Source: Syntrophobacterales bacterium
GTDB taxonomy: Bacteria > Desulfobacterota > Syntrophia > Syntrophales > UBA6807
DNA: 9,334 nt
NCBI GenBank assembly: GCA_021159265.1
Contig: JAGGSD010000050.1
Location: forward strand, 1-9,334
Direction: 5' to 3'
Position 1 is the first letter of the stretch, and every line of letters starts with the position of its first letter. Below the pieces are notes generated by a model. It did no database searches. It worked only from the letters and a program-made list of their open reading frames with translations, and had not been told where the DNA came from. This document shows positions 1 to 6,873 of the stretch, piece by piece. The translations under genes and the position numbers were made by a program.

Positions 1-1103
1 AAAGCCGCCTGCTGAAACCCGCTCATTTCTGATTCTGTTAATAATGCCGCATTATCCATGCACTTTTTCAGTTCATAAGCGTTGCCGGAAGGAAAAAGCC
101 AGCCCAGTTTATGTTTGCTTACTCTCTGGGCCACAAGTCCCTCATCTGATGCAATAACCATTTTGCCTGCAGCCGCAGAGAGTGAAAGAACACCGCTGGA
201 ACCAAAATGTTTTATATAAGGCAATAAAACAACATCACTTGCACAGAAACATAAACTTTCCTCAGAATCAGAAACATAGCGATCAAGAACCTTTGCCATC
301 CCCCGTTTTTCCAGTTGCGAAAGTCCCTTTAACAGTTCCCGGTCTTTGGAAATTTTGCCAGCGCACAAAAGAAATAATCGGGAACTGGCATCTGATTTAA
401 GCATGGCACGAACTGTCAAATGCAGGCCTTTTCTCCTGTCACCAATTCCATAGTTAAGCAGGACAAACCGGTCTTGCGGGATCCCCAATGTTTTTCTTGC
501 ATCTTTTTGGCTATGGGAAAAGTTCCCATCCCAGGGATCGGGAAGAAAATGGAATTCAGTGCCGGTATATTTTTCTTTTGCAGTGTCAAACAGATATTCG
601 TCCATCAAAAATATATTTTTAAACCAGCGTTGCCGGCAAAGCCTGCGGAAACCAGCGGCTTTTATTATGTTGCCGGGAGGCCATGTTGGATTCGCCAAAA
701 ATCTTGGGCGAAAATAAACACCGGATAGACCGCCCTGAAGAGGCTTGGGAGGATAGATGCCAATCGAGGCGCATCTCAGGCAGTGAGAGGCAATATCATC
801 AAGATTATTTATAAAAACCTCTTGAGCACCGCTTTCGTTGAAGCATTTAGCAAGAGCCTTTAATTTGCTTCCTTCATGCAATTTACCGGTCTCATTAAAA
901 ACAGATATAACCGAGACCTTATTGATTAATCCTGAAAGCTGTTTTTGAATTAGTTCTTTTGTCTCCGGCCGCCAATCCACTGCCAATGTCAATTTGCAAC
1001 CGGCAGTTAGCAAATCTTCTGTAACATAACGCAACCAGCTTAAATGGTGGCCTTCCACCCTGGATTCAAAAACCAAAATATGTGGTTGAAAAGATTTGGG
1101 CAT
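1..1103 (-). CDS. Glycosyltransferase, GT4-like (GT-B fold), 3' end outside window
   Basis: An open frame of 367 codons reads leftward from an ATG at 1103 and leaves the window without a stop, so the C-terminus is missing. The N-terminus (residues 8-25) has the strand-then-glycine pattern HILVFESRVEGHHLSWLRY typical of a GT-B donor/acceptor fold. The second Rossmann half begins near residue 213 (RFVLLNYGIGDRRKGLH, with the R-x-x-K-G element that contacts nucleotide-sugar phosphates). Near 290-345 it has D-V-V-L-L-P-Y, then GSSGVLSLSAAAGKMVIAS and GWLFPSGNAYEL, the usual GT4 C-terminal signature. The family transfers a sugar from an activated donor to a lipid, glycan or protein acceptor in the cytoplasm; donor and acceptor cannot be read here. 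The frame stays open upstream of the ATG with a possible GTG, but the ATG fits the family start better although its ribosome site is weak. It lies 56 nt after the MBL gene, so cotranscription is likely. Confidence 0.85.
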   Translation of the reverse strand, partial: MPKSFQPHILVFESRVEGHHLSWLRYVTEDLLTAGCKLTLAVDWRPETKELIQKQLSGLINKVSVISVFNETGKLHEGSKLKALAKCFNESGAQEVFINNLDDIASHCLRCASIGIYPPKPLQGGLSGVYFRPRFLANPTWPPGNIIKAAGFRRLCRQRWFKNIFLMDEYLFDTAKEKYTGTEFHFLPDPWDGNFSHSQKDARKTLGIPQDRFVLLNYGIGDRRKGLHLTVRAMLKSDASSRLFLLCAGKISKDRELLKGLSQLEKRGMAKVLDRYVSDSEESLCFCASDVVLLPYIKHFGSSGVLSLSAAAGKMVIASDEGLVAQRVSKHKLGWLFPSGNAYELKKCMDNAALLTESEMSGFQQAA

Positions 1104-1159
1104 TAAGTGTAATCCATTACTATCAATTAAGTTGCTTTCTCGTCCCACAGACAAAAGGG

Positions 1160-2137
1160 TCAGGTGATATTATATAAAACCTGCTTGCCGCTTTTGTGCT
1201 CTTCGATCAAACCTTCATGTATCAATTCTATCAGGTGCACATACGTTTCATTTAAGGCAAGAAACTTATCAAATCCGGATAAATCTTTCCCAAAAACATC
1301 CATAGAGATCTGAAATGTTGTTTTCGGCCCTTTCTTCACGGAATCGAGGGCGAAACCTTTCCTTTCTTTATGGTGCTCTTGCATTTCTTCGATTCTCTTT
1401 TTTAAGTTTGGGAAAGGCGCTCCGTGAGAAGGCAAAACCATTGATACCGGCAGATCCTGAATGCTGGTTAAGGAATCCAGGAAACTCCGCAAAGGGCGAA
1501 ATTCAGGACAAAATAAGTCCGGACTTAAATTCGGTGTAATCTCCGGCAAAACATGATCGCCGGAAAGGAGTATGCCTTCTTTTTCAAAGAAAAAGCATGC
1601 GTGATCACGTGTATGCCCGGGGGTCGGGAGTACCTCAAATGCCGTGTCACCAATGAAATATTTCCTGTCATAATCCAAACACTCATCCACCTGAAAAGGA
1701 AATATCCCTTTTTTGAAATGGCCAAGCAAACCCACCAAGCCGTCAACGGTTTTTTCAGCAAGCCCTTGCTCTATGTAAAATTTTTTTATTTTTTGAATAG
1801 CCAGTCCTTCATTTTTGCGATTTTCTATGATTTGTCTGCCGGTTTCTGACATGTAAATAACAGCTCCCGAGATTTCTTTGATTCTTCCGGCCATACCGCA
1901 ATGATCTACATGATGATGGGTAATAAATATACTGTCTATATCGTGAACCGATTTGCCGATGGTTTCCAGCGAGTCTTCAAGTTTTGAAAAAGAACCAGAC
2001 ATGTTAAGTCCTGTGTCAAACAGGGCTACTCCTTTGTTATGAACCAGGATGACAACATTGACATGCTTAAGGCGGAAGGGCATGGGTAGGGTAATCATGT
2101 AAAAATTCTCAGCAATTTCTCTGATCAATATTTTCAA
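1160..2137 (-). CDS. Metallo-beta-lactamase fold hydrolase with C-terminal winged helix
   Basis: This 325-aa protein has the full di-metal MBL set: H74, H76, D78 and H79 in THHHVDH, H175 in PTPGH, D194 in SGDH and H238 in PSHG. The early D-T-G (41-43) is also family-typical. After the hydrolase domain comes a basic linker (about 245-275) and a C-terminal segment (about 280-325, LNETYVHLIELIHEGLIEEH) that resembles the small winged-helix cap of LACTB2-like MBL proteins. Such proteins hydrolyse varied esters, thioesters, phosphodiesters or RNA; the substrate is not evident. The first codon is TTG at 2137, only 1-2 nt after AAAAAGGAA, which is too close. A second TTG at codon 4 (2128) has better spacing and may be the true start. 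It follows the dynamin-like gene by 10 nt and precedes the glycosyltransferase, so it is probably the middle gene of an operon. Confidence 0.9.
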   Translation of the reverse strand: MKILIREIAENFYMITLPMPFRLKHVNVVILVHNKGVALFDTGLNMSGSFSKLEDSLETIGKSVHDIDSIFITHHHVDHCGMAGRIKEISGAVIYMSETGRQIIENRKNEGLAIQKIKKFYIEQGLAEKTVDGLVGLLGHFKKGIFPFQVDECLDYDRKYFIGDTAFEVLPTPGHTRDHACFFFEKEGILLSGDHVLPEITPNLSPDLFCPEFRPLRSFLDSLTSIQDLPVSMVLPSHGAPFPNLKKRIEEMQEHHKERKGFALDSVKKGPKTTFQISMDVFGKDLSGFDKFLALNETYVHLIELIHEGLIEEHKSGKQVLYNIT

Positions 2138-2147
2138 TTCCTTTTTG

Positions 2148-4391
2148 TCAGTTTGACCCCAAGCCCTCTGTTTTTAACTGTTCTATTTGATATGTGATTT
2201 TTTGCAGCGAACGATCCATGTTCGCAAGACCATCTATGGCCTTTTTCTTAACTTGATGTTCGTTACCGATCATTTCCATCATTTCTGATATATCCGTCGT
2301 AAAAATCTGGAAACGGTCAAACAACATATCATAAAGGGTATTCGAAGCCACATCGACAAGTTTATAGATGTATTGAAATTTGAGGTTTTCCCGGTAGTCA
2401 CCTAAATGAAAAACAAGTGAACGTTCCGTTTCCCGCTTAATCCTTTTTATACTGTCACGTAACGCGAGAATTTTTCCTTCTTCCTGATTTTGAATCGATT
2501 TTTTGAATAATTTTTTTATAAATCCGGCAAAATTGTAATAGCCAAGACGTAGAATAGCTTCCGTACGAACCTTTGCAGTATACTGAAGTGAAGATGCAAG
2601 AGGTGGCACACGGAGACCTGTCGTTTTTTTTATCGTATCTACGCTAAAGGAGAACTCATAGTCAAAACCGTGTTCCGTTAATTGTACGCCTACGTTTTTC
2701 AAGGTTTCTTTATGTCTACTGATAGTATCCTTCACCATTGCGTTGTAAGGTCCGGCAACATTGTTCAAAAGATCGTTTATTTTTTTCTCTTCCTCATAGG
2801 CAAAGTGGATCAACCGGAGATTGATCTTCTCTGCCATAAAAAGATCAAGCGCATTTTTGAACTCCTGAAACACTATATAAAGGGTTGCTGATAGTCCCAT
2901 TTCTTCAAGGTCATCTTTCTTCTCCTGCAAATCGACATGATAATTTCTGACGAATTCCCGAATATCCCTGATAATATCTCCGTAATGTACATCCAGAAAA
3001 CGATTGATATCTGTTGCAAGTTCTCGCTTTATTTTCTGTGCTGTTCCATCAAGGGTATTCCTGACCATTGATTTTATCTGATCCATTTGTTCTTGTTCAT
3101 ACGTGATCTTTTTAACAACCTCCACTGCGTCATCGGCATTTTTCGAAAGGATATCGCTATTTATTTTCACCCAATCCTGGAGACTGCCCGTCATAACGGC
3201 AAACCGCGCCAGGTGATTTTTCAGCAACAGGTTAAAACGGTCACGGGTCAGTTTCTTATAAAAATCTGTTTGAAAACGTTCCCTTTCACAGTCCGAAAAT
3301 TTCCTCAGCTCGGGTTCCATTTCCCATTGCTCTCTTTTCAACCTGTCTTTCTCCGAAATATCATTTCCAAGCCTTTTGAGAAGATCAAACAGCGCTGAAA
3401 AGGTGAAGATTTCGGGATCGGGTTTGATTATTGAGATATCTTCTCTCGTCTTTTCGACAAGGGCTTTAAGATCATCAAGACTCTCATGTTCATTAAAATC
3501 ACAGTTTATGACGAAAATGATGTTTTCCATAAGGCCCATTTTTTTGATCATAGACAAAAATTTAATGTCTGCCTGGCGTACACCAGTCCTGCTGCTGAGA
3601 AGGTATATAATAAGATGAGTTTTGAGAAGGTAGTCCTGAATCATTGCGAGGTGCAGGGGGTTTGGAGAATCACTACCCTGGCAATCTGCAATTTCCATAT
3701 TATCATTAAGGTTTTGCCTTGCGGGTATCTGCAGTTCCAGATCTCGCAGATAAACGGCAAGAGAGTCATTCCCCACGAAATCCTTGTGTCTGGGAAAGTC
3801 CGGGCCTTTAAATTGTCTGGCATTTGTTTCCCATGAAAGCGCTCCCGCAACACGTTCGTATCCTTTTAAGTAAGCAGAAAGCAAAACAGAGTTCATGTCG
3901 CGGGTATCTTGAAATATAAGCTGATTGGCACACAGTGAATTCAGCGCTTCCCGCAACTCATTTCGATCCTTTTCGCGCCTTATGTCGAAATGTCCGTTAC
4001 CGGAAGTATAATCGAGAGATGGGAAAAGAACCATCGCCTGTTCAATATCAGAATTCACATCTTCCCATGTCTTGAAAATAAGATTCGCCTGTAAAATCGA
4101 GCCTTTTCTGATTTTTGTTACAATTGAGGTTACGACGCCTGCACCGCGTTTGAGATAATCACCTTCTAAAAGTGCATTGATAAACGTGCTCTTCCCAGAC
4201 TTTATGGCCCCTACAACTGCCACGCTCAATATATTTTCATTGATTTGTTCTTCAACAGCACGCTCTGCTTTCCTCCAGATATCAAAGGGAAACGTGTTTA
4301 TCCCGGGCATCGATTTCGCCGTATCAAAAATAGATGATAATTCTCTCTTTATTTGAAGAAGATCACTTTTGGCAGACTCGAAGGTACTCAT
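2148..4391 (-). CDS. Dynamin-like large GTPase (bacterial dynamin family protein)
   Basis: A 747-aa protein. A helical N-terminus (1-50) leads into a GTPase domain with P-loop GAIKSGKST (61-69), a switch I threonine region VVTSIVT (86-92) and a G3 motif DCQGS (236-240). The G4 position after the strand IIFVI reads NCDF (296-299) and lacks the usual lysine of N/T-K-x-D. From about 380 onward the protein is long, charged and helical. A moderately hydrophobic, basic stretch at 594-630 (VPPLASSLQY through FIKKLFKK) is the best candidate for a lipid-touching paddle, and the last 40 residues look like coiled coil. There is no clear transmembrane span. The family binds GTP, self-assembles and remodels or tethers membranes, usually at the inner membrane. 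Start ATG at 4391; the nearest Shine-Dalgarno-like AAAGGAT is about 13 nt upstream. It is the first gene of a likely three-gene operon, and a dispersed repeat sits immediately upstream. Confidence 0.85.
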   Translation of the reverse strand: MSTFESAKSDLLQIKRELSSIFDTAKSMPGINTFPFDIWRKAERAVEEQINENILSVAVVGAIKSGKSTFINALLEGDYLKRGAGVVTSIVTKIRKGSILQANLIFKTWEDVNSDIEQAMVLFPSLDYTSGNGHFDIRREKDRNELREALNSLCANQLIFQDTRDMNSVLLSAYLKGYERVAGALSWETNARQFKGPDFPRHKDFVGNDSLAVYLRDLELQIPARQNLNDNMEIADCQGSDSPNPLHLAMIQDYLLKTHLIIYLLSSRTGVRQADIKFLSMIKKMGLMENIIFVINCDFNEHESLDDLKALVEKTREDISIIKPDPEIFTFSALFDLLKRLGNDISEKDRLKREQWEMEPELRKFSDCERERFQTDFYKKLTRDRFNLLLKNHLARFAVMTGSLQDWVKINSDILSKNADDAVEVVKKITYEQEQMDQIKSMVRNTLDGTAQKIKRELATDINRFLDVHYGDIIRDIREFVRNYHVDLQEKKDDLEEMGLSATLYIVFQEFKNALDLFMAEKINLRLIHFAYEEEKKINDLLNNVAGPYNAMVKDTISRHKETLKNVGVQLTEHGFDYEFSFSVDTIKKTTGLRVPPLASSLQYTAKVRTEAILRLGYYNFAGFIKKLFKKSIQNQEEGKILALRDSIKRIKRETERSLVFHLGDYRENLKFQYIYKLVDVASNTLYDMLFDRFQIFTTDISEMMEMIGNEHQVKKKAIDGLANMDRSLQKITYQIEQLKTEGLGSN

Positions 4392-4411
4392 ATATTTTTG
4401 CTTATCCTTTT

Positions 4412-4449
4412 GTAACTACTCAGGTTCAAAGGTTCAAAATTCAAGGTTG
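4412..4449 (+). repeat. Dispersed repeat copy A (TAACTACTCAGGTT core)
   Basis: The core TAACTACTCAGGTT is at 4413-4426, followed by short tandem GGTTCAAA units up to about 4449. It shares 21 consecutive bases (4412-4432) with the reverse complement of the copy ending at 6389. It lies 20 nt upstream of the dynamin-like gene's start codon, so it occupies that gene's leader. Confidence 0.85.
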
Positions 4450-4566
4450 CGACATCCTTTTCACCACAAAAAGCACAGACGCCACCAGCTTCTTGAATAA
4501 CTTGCTTTTATTTGCACAGGTACTGTGACGTGATTTTAGCCAATTGCTTCATTTAGCCGAACCATC

Positions 4567-4595
4567 ACTTGTCGGGCCGATATATCCTGACAAGT
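4567..4595 (+). other. Strong stem-loop
   Basis: ACTTGTCGGG (4567-4576) pairs with CCTGACAAGT (4586-4595), ten pairs with one G-U, around the loop CCGATATAT. There is no T-run after it on the plus strand, so it is not a typical terminator. It may be part of a structured RNA or a binding-site palindrome. Confidence 0.55.
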
Positions 4596-4827
4596 TGATA
4601 TTGGATGAATTTTCCGGGAAATTTACCCAGTACCTGTTATCAATAAGACACCATTGCAGTAACAGGGAACAGTGGCAGATGTCAACATCAAAGAATGGTG
4701 GAGGTTAGGTCTTGTAATACAATATTCCATCTGCACGTCATTGAACAACTCATTTAAAACGTGCTATTGCAAGACATGATAACCATATCAATGCGGCCCG
4801 TTTTATATAAAAGAAACATCTCCCCAA

Positions 4828-4848
4828 CCATAGCAGGAGACGCTATGG
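4828..4848 (+). other. Hairpin upstream of IS110 remnant
   Basis: A perfect 7-bp stem CCATAGC/GCTATGG with loop AGGAGAC lies 40 nt before the remnant's GTG start. It could be the last stem of the element's non-coding RNA or a translation-control hairpin. Confidence 0.5.
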
Positions 4849-4876
4849 TCCAGTATAAAATACACTATAAGGATCT

Positions 4877-4884
4877 GGGAGGTG
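4877..4884 (+). promoter_or_regulatory. Shine-Dalgarno site of the IS110 remnant
   Basis: GGGAGGTG ends 4 nt before the GTG at 4889. This near-ideal ribosome site supports that GTG as the original start codon of the transposase, even though the rest of the gene has decayed. Confidence 0.7.
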
Positions 4885-4888
4885 TCAA

Positions 4889-5040
4889 GTGAAAGCTTAC
4901 GCCGGAATTGATTTACATTCACAACTAATAATTATATCGGGATCATCAACGATAAAGATCAACGGCCTGTGGGGATCTTCTTCGCGGGAAAACAATGCCG
5001 GGAAGACAGCGGGCAACCCCGACAAACCGAAACTGAATAA
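4889..5040 (+). pseudogene. IS110-family transposase remnant (N-terminus, frameshifted)
   Basis: From the GTG the first residues read M-K-A-Y-A-G-I-D-L-H-S, the RuvC-like N-terminal start of IS110-family DEDD transposases, with the first catalytic aspartate in GIDLHS. After that serine the original frame is lost. A different frame continues the family pattern as N-Y-I-G-I-I-N-D-K-D-Q-R-P-V-G. Removing two single bases (a C and a T between 4921 and 4930) would restore S-N-N-N-Y-I-G exactly. The second frame then ends at a stop at 5038-5040. The rest of the roughly 300-400 aa protein, including the C-terminal serine-containing domain, is absent. It is a dead fragment; the initial frame gives a 72-residue peptide with no sign of function. 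Confidence 0.75.
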
Positions 5041-5140
5041 GATTTTTCTACCACGAAAGGCGCCTTCTCCCGATATTTCCTTTGACTTGATAAAGGTATT
5101 TATTTAAAATTTGTCGAGTAAATATCATAAGGCTGATACT

Positions 5141-6187
5141 ATGAGTCAAAATAACCATCTCGACGATCTTGCCTTTTGTGAAGAATATCTTGTTAAGGTT
5201 TCGAGAACATTCGCCATAAATATAAAAATTCTCAAGGGTAATTCATATAAGGGTCTTCTCCTGGCATATCTTCTCTGTCGTATAGCTGACACCATAGAAG
5301 ACGATCCCTGGTTTCCTGTTTCCTTTAAGGCGCAAAAACTGTGTGAATATTCCGAGCTCTTTCCCCCCTCACCTGACTACAAAAACCGGATTGAGTGCTT
5401 CCTGAAAGATATCACTTTCAAACAGGAATCTGATTCATCTGACCTTTTGATGAACGCTGTATGCGTCTTTAATGAATTTGTCAGACTCCCGGACAGCATG
5501 ATTTCCGTTATATCTGCGCATGTAAAAGAAATGGCCGTCGGTATGGCAGGTTTCCAGGAAAAGGCTTCCGATAAAGGCATCATTTTTTTAGAGAACCAGG
5601 AAGAACTTGACAAGTATTGTTACTTTGTTGCCGGCACCGTGGGTCTCATGATCACATCCATATTTTCAGAAAATTCCCGAAGGATTACACCGGAGATCAA
5701 GAAAAAGCTTCAGGGGAGAAGTGTTGCATTCGGGTTGGGTTTGCAGATTACCAACATCGCCAAAGATTTTTATGTGGATCGCGAGCGGGGCTGGTCCTAT
5801 GTGCCCCGTTCCTTTTTCATCGAAGAGGGTATTGATCCGATTCACGATTCATTTCACGATAAGCAGAAAGGTTTCGTTAACGCGCATAAACGGTTAATTA
5901 ATCTTGCCCTTAAATACCTCGATGAAGCGTTGCTTTACACACTCGATATTCCAAGGACACTTATACGTTTCCGCCTCTTTTGCCTGTGGCCCCTTTTCAT
6001 GGCGGTAGAATCCCTGGCCAGACTCTCAGATAAGCAAAATCTCTTCAAAGGCCAGATCGTAAAGATCAGCAGGAATGATGTGAAACGGATAGTTCGTAAT
6101 ACCTCTCTGGCCGTTATGTCAAACAGCATACTCAAATACATGTATTGCAACACCCGACGCAAGATCCGGGATAACTACTCAGGTTGA
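5141..6187 (+). CDS. Squalene/phytoene synthase family protein (squalene synthase-like)
   Basis: A trans-isoprenyl diphosphate head-to-head synthase. From the ATG at 5141 the product is 348 aa; a TTG at 5111 would add 10 residues but lacks a well-placed ribosome site, while AAGG lies 8 nt before the ATG. In numbering from the TTG, both Mg-diphosphate aspartate motifs are present: DTIED (60-64) and DFYVD (219-223). S31-R-T-F and the Y-C-Y-F-V-A-G-T-V-G block (169-178) are also kept. The sequence VSRTFAINI...CRIADTIEDD and Q-I-T-N-I-A-K-D-F resemble squalene synthases more than phytoene synthases, so condensation of two farnesyl diphosphates is the likeliest reaction; the exact product is not provable here. 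No NADPH-site feature or C-terminal membrane anchor is clear. The last residues N-Y-S-G and the stop TGA come from a dispersed repeat, so the original C-terminus was probably altered. No hpn, crt or cyclase neighbour lies in the window. Confidence 0.88.
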   Translation: MSQNNHLDDLAFCEEYLVKVSRTFAINIKILKGNSYKGLLLAYLLCRIADTIEDDPWFPVSFKAQKLCEYSELFPPSPDYKNRIECFLKDITFKQESDSSDLLMNAVCVFNEFVRLPDSMISVISAHVKEMAVGMAGFQEKASDKGIIFLENQEELDKYCYFVAGTVGLMITSIFSENSRRITPEIKKKLQGRSVAFGLGLQITNIAKDFYVDRERGWSYVPRSFFIEEGIDPIHDSFHDKQKGFVNAHKRLINLALKYLDEALLYTLDIPRTLIRFRLFCLWPLFMAVESLARLSDKQNLFKGQIVKISRNDVKRIVRNTSLAVMSNSILKYMYCNTRRKIRDNYSG

Positions 6188-6200
6188 CAGGTTCAAGGTT
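6171..6200 (+). repeat. Dispersed repeat copy B, overlaps the synthase 3' end
   Basis: The core TAACTACTCAGGTT is at 6172-6185, followed by GTTCAAGGTTCA units. The core runs through the last codons of the synthase, and the TGA at 6185-6187 is at its edge. It is the inverted partner of the copy at 6375-6388. Confidence 0.85.
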
Positions 6201-6202
6201 CA

Positions 6203-6290
6203 CAGTCTTCGGCGAGCCTGCGACGATCTCAGTCTTCGGCGTGAGCTCAGTCGAATGCTCAGACTTCGGCGAGCTCAGTCGAGCCGTCAG
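6203..6290. repeat. Short imperfect tandem repeat block (CAGTCTTCGGCG / GAGCTCAGTCGA)
   Basis: Three copies of CAG(T/A)CTTCGGCG start at 6203, 6230 and 6260, the last two followed by GAGCTCAGTCGA. The units contain the palindrome GAGCTC and are partly self-complementary, so the RNA could fold. This type of GC-richer intergenic repeat is common in several bacterial genomes; no protein is encoded. Confidence 0.7.
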
Positions 6291-6299
6291 GCGTATCAT

Positions 6300-6335
6300 T
6301 TGATAGAAATTTTTTTCATTTTGTTATAATATAAT
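6300..6335 (+). promoter_or_regulatory. Candidate sigma70 promoter for the VOC gene, inside repeat copy C
   Basis: TTGATA (6300-6305) and TATAAT (6325-6330) are separated by 19 bp, and a second TATAAT overlaps at 6330-6335. The -10 boxes lie in the repeat; the -35 lies in unique sequence. The downstream ATG at 6423 would have a leader of about 85 nt. Confidence 0.45.
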
Positions 6336-6389
6336 AACAGTAAAGCAAATAAGCTTTGTGCCTCTGTGCCTTTGAACCTGAGTAGTTAC
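6320..6389. repeat. 70-bp direct repeat, copy 1 (dispersed repeat copy C)
   Basis: This segment is repeated at 7005-7074 with a single difference (G at 6385, A at 7070). It carries TATAATATAAT at one end, an 8-bp tandem (TGTGCCTC, TGTGCCTT, TGAACCTG) in the second half and the AACCTGAGTAGTTA core at the other end. Confidence 0.93.
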
Positions 6390-6422
6390 CTTGTCAAAAA
6401 TAAAACACTCAAAGGAGCAACC

Positions 6423-6815
6423 ATGAAACTGCACCATGTGGCTGTAGTCTGCAGTTCCCTGAAAAATGCAGATCGTTTCTACGGGGAAATTTTAGGATTA
6501 CAACAGATAAAGACTTCTGTTCTTAACGGGGAGCTTGCAGAGAAGATATTTGACGCCGATTTAGAATGTCAATTTATTCTCTATGAAAACGAAAACTTTA
6601 CTATCGAGGTTTTTATAATTCCTGCAGCTCAACAAAAAATAACCCCTATTGCGCATCTTTGCCTGGAAGTGGATAATAAAGAGAATTTTGCGAAAAACTG
6701 TCAGGCAAATGGTCTGGTAGTAAAGAAAATACCAAGAGGAAATTCTCTGCTTATTTTCGTTAAGGATTATGACGGCAATCTTTTTGAAATAAAAGAATTA
6801 CAAGGATGCAAGTAA
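6423..6815 (+). CDS. VOC / glyoxalase-fold family protein
   Basis: A 130-aa protein of the vicinal oxygen chelate superfamily, with two beta-alpha-beta-beta-beta modules. The start is the ATG at 6423, preceded by AAAGGAG at a good distance; the GTG at 6366 is inside the repeat and is not credible. The four metal-ligand positions are present: H5 (K-L-H-H-V-A-V-V), E62 (F-T-I-E-V-F), H78 (I-A-H-L-C-L-E-V) and E122 (N-L-F-E-I-K-E). The pattern D-R-F-Y-G-E-I-L-G-L (17-26) and D-Y-D-G-N-L-F-E (115-122) are typical of glyoxalase I, methylmalonyl-CoA epimerase and dioxygenase-like members. The substrate cannot be assigned. It sits between two copies of a 70-bp repeat, may use a -10 box carried by the first, and is followed at 58 nt by a small cysteine-rich gene that may be cotranscribed. 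Confidence 0.88.
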   Translation: MKLHHVAVVCSSLKNADRFYGEILGLQQIKTSVLNGELAEKIFDADLECQFILYENENFTIEVFIIPAAQQKITPIAHLCLEVDNKENFAKNCQANGLVVKKIPRGNSLLIFVKDYDGNLFEIKELQGCK

Positions 6816-6873
6816 AATACTGCGAGGAGACGGAACAGGTCCAAAAGGCCAAAGACCTGAGACAGGAGGAGGC

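Larger units (their letters stand above)
4450..4888. other. Intergenic region with stem-loops, likely remnant of the IS110 left end
   Basis: No gene is supported here. The stretch holds several inverted repeats on the plus strand. At 4567-4595 a 10-bp stem (one G-U) closes a 9-nt loop. At 4633-4639/4660-4666 CCTGTTA pairs with TAACAGG around a 20-nt loop. At 4777-4781/4786-4790 TGATA pairs with TATCA. At 4828-4834/4842-4848 CCATAGC pairs with GCTATGG around a 7-nt loop. It ends directly at the start of an IS110-type transposase remnant. Known IS110-group elements carry a non-coding end upstream of the transposase that encodes a structured bridge RNA, so these hairpins may be its decayed trace; this is inference. 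No promoter for the leftward operon stands out. Confidence 0.4.
6172..6388. mobile_element. Possible MITE-like element with 14-bp perfect terminal inverted repeats
   Basis: TAACTACTCAGGTT (6172-6185) and AACCTGAGTAGTTA (6375-6388) are exact inverted copies enclosing a 217-bp non-coding segment. The ends begin and finish with TA, as expected if a TA dinucleotide were the duplicated target. There is no transposase gene inside. Alternatively the two ends are simply two independent insertions of the same dispersed repeat. Confidence 0.4.

Noticed and set aside
182..728. Two plus-strand open frames (72 and 102 codons).
   Set aside because: They lie antisense to the glycosyltransferase, which has clear family motifs across this whole stretch, and their peptides show no recognisable domain or ribosome site.
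1315..1849. Several open frames overlapping the MBL gene on both strands.
   Set aside because: All are out-of-frame shadows of the MBL gene, which keeps every metal ligand.
3087..3853. Open frames of 70-116 codons inside the dynamin-like gene.
   Set aside because: Shadows of the 747-aa frame; compositions are unlike real proteins and there is no motif.
4334..4528. A 64-codon plus-strand frame across the dynamin start and repeat copy A.
   Set aside because: It spans a dispersed repeat and an antisense gene end, with no ribosome site or similarity.
6203..6290. Possible CRISPR array from the repeated CAGTCTTCGGCG units.
   Set aside because: Only three imperfect copies with no unique spacers of regular length and no cas genes.
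6366..6422. Upstream GTG start for the VOC gene.
   Set aside because: The extra 19 residues would be translated from the repeat, while the ATG at 6423 has a strong AAAGGAG and the family's normal N-terminus.
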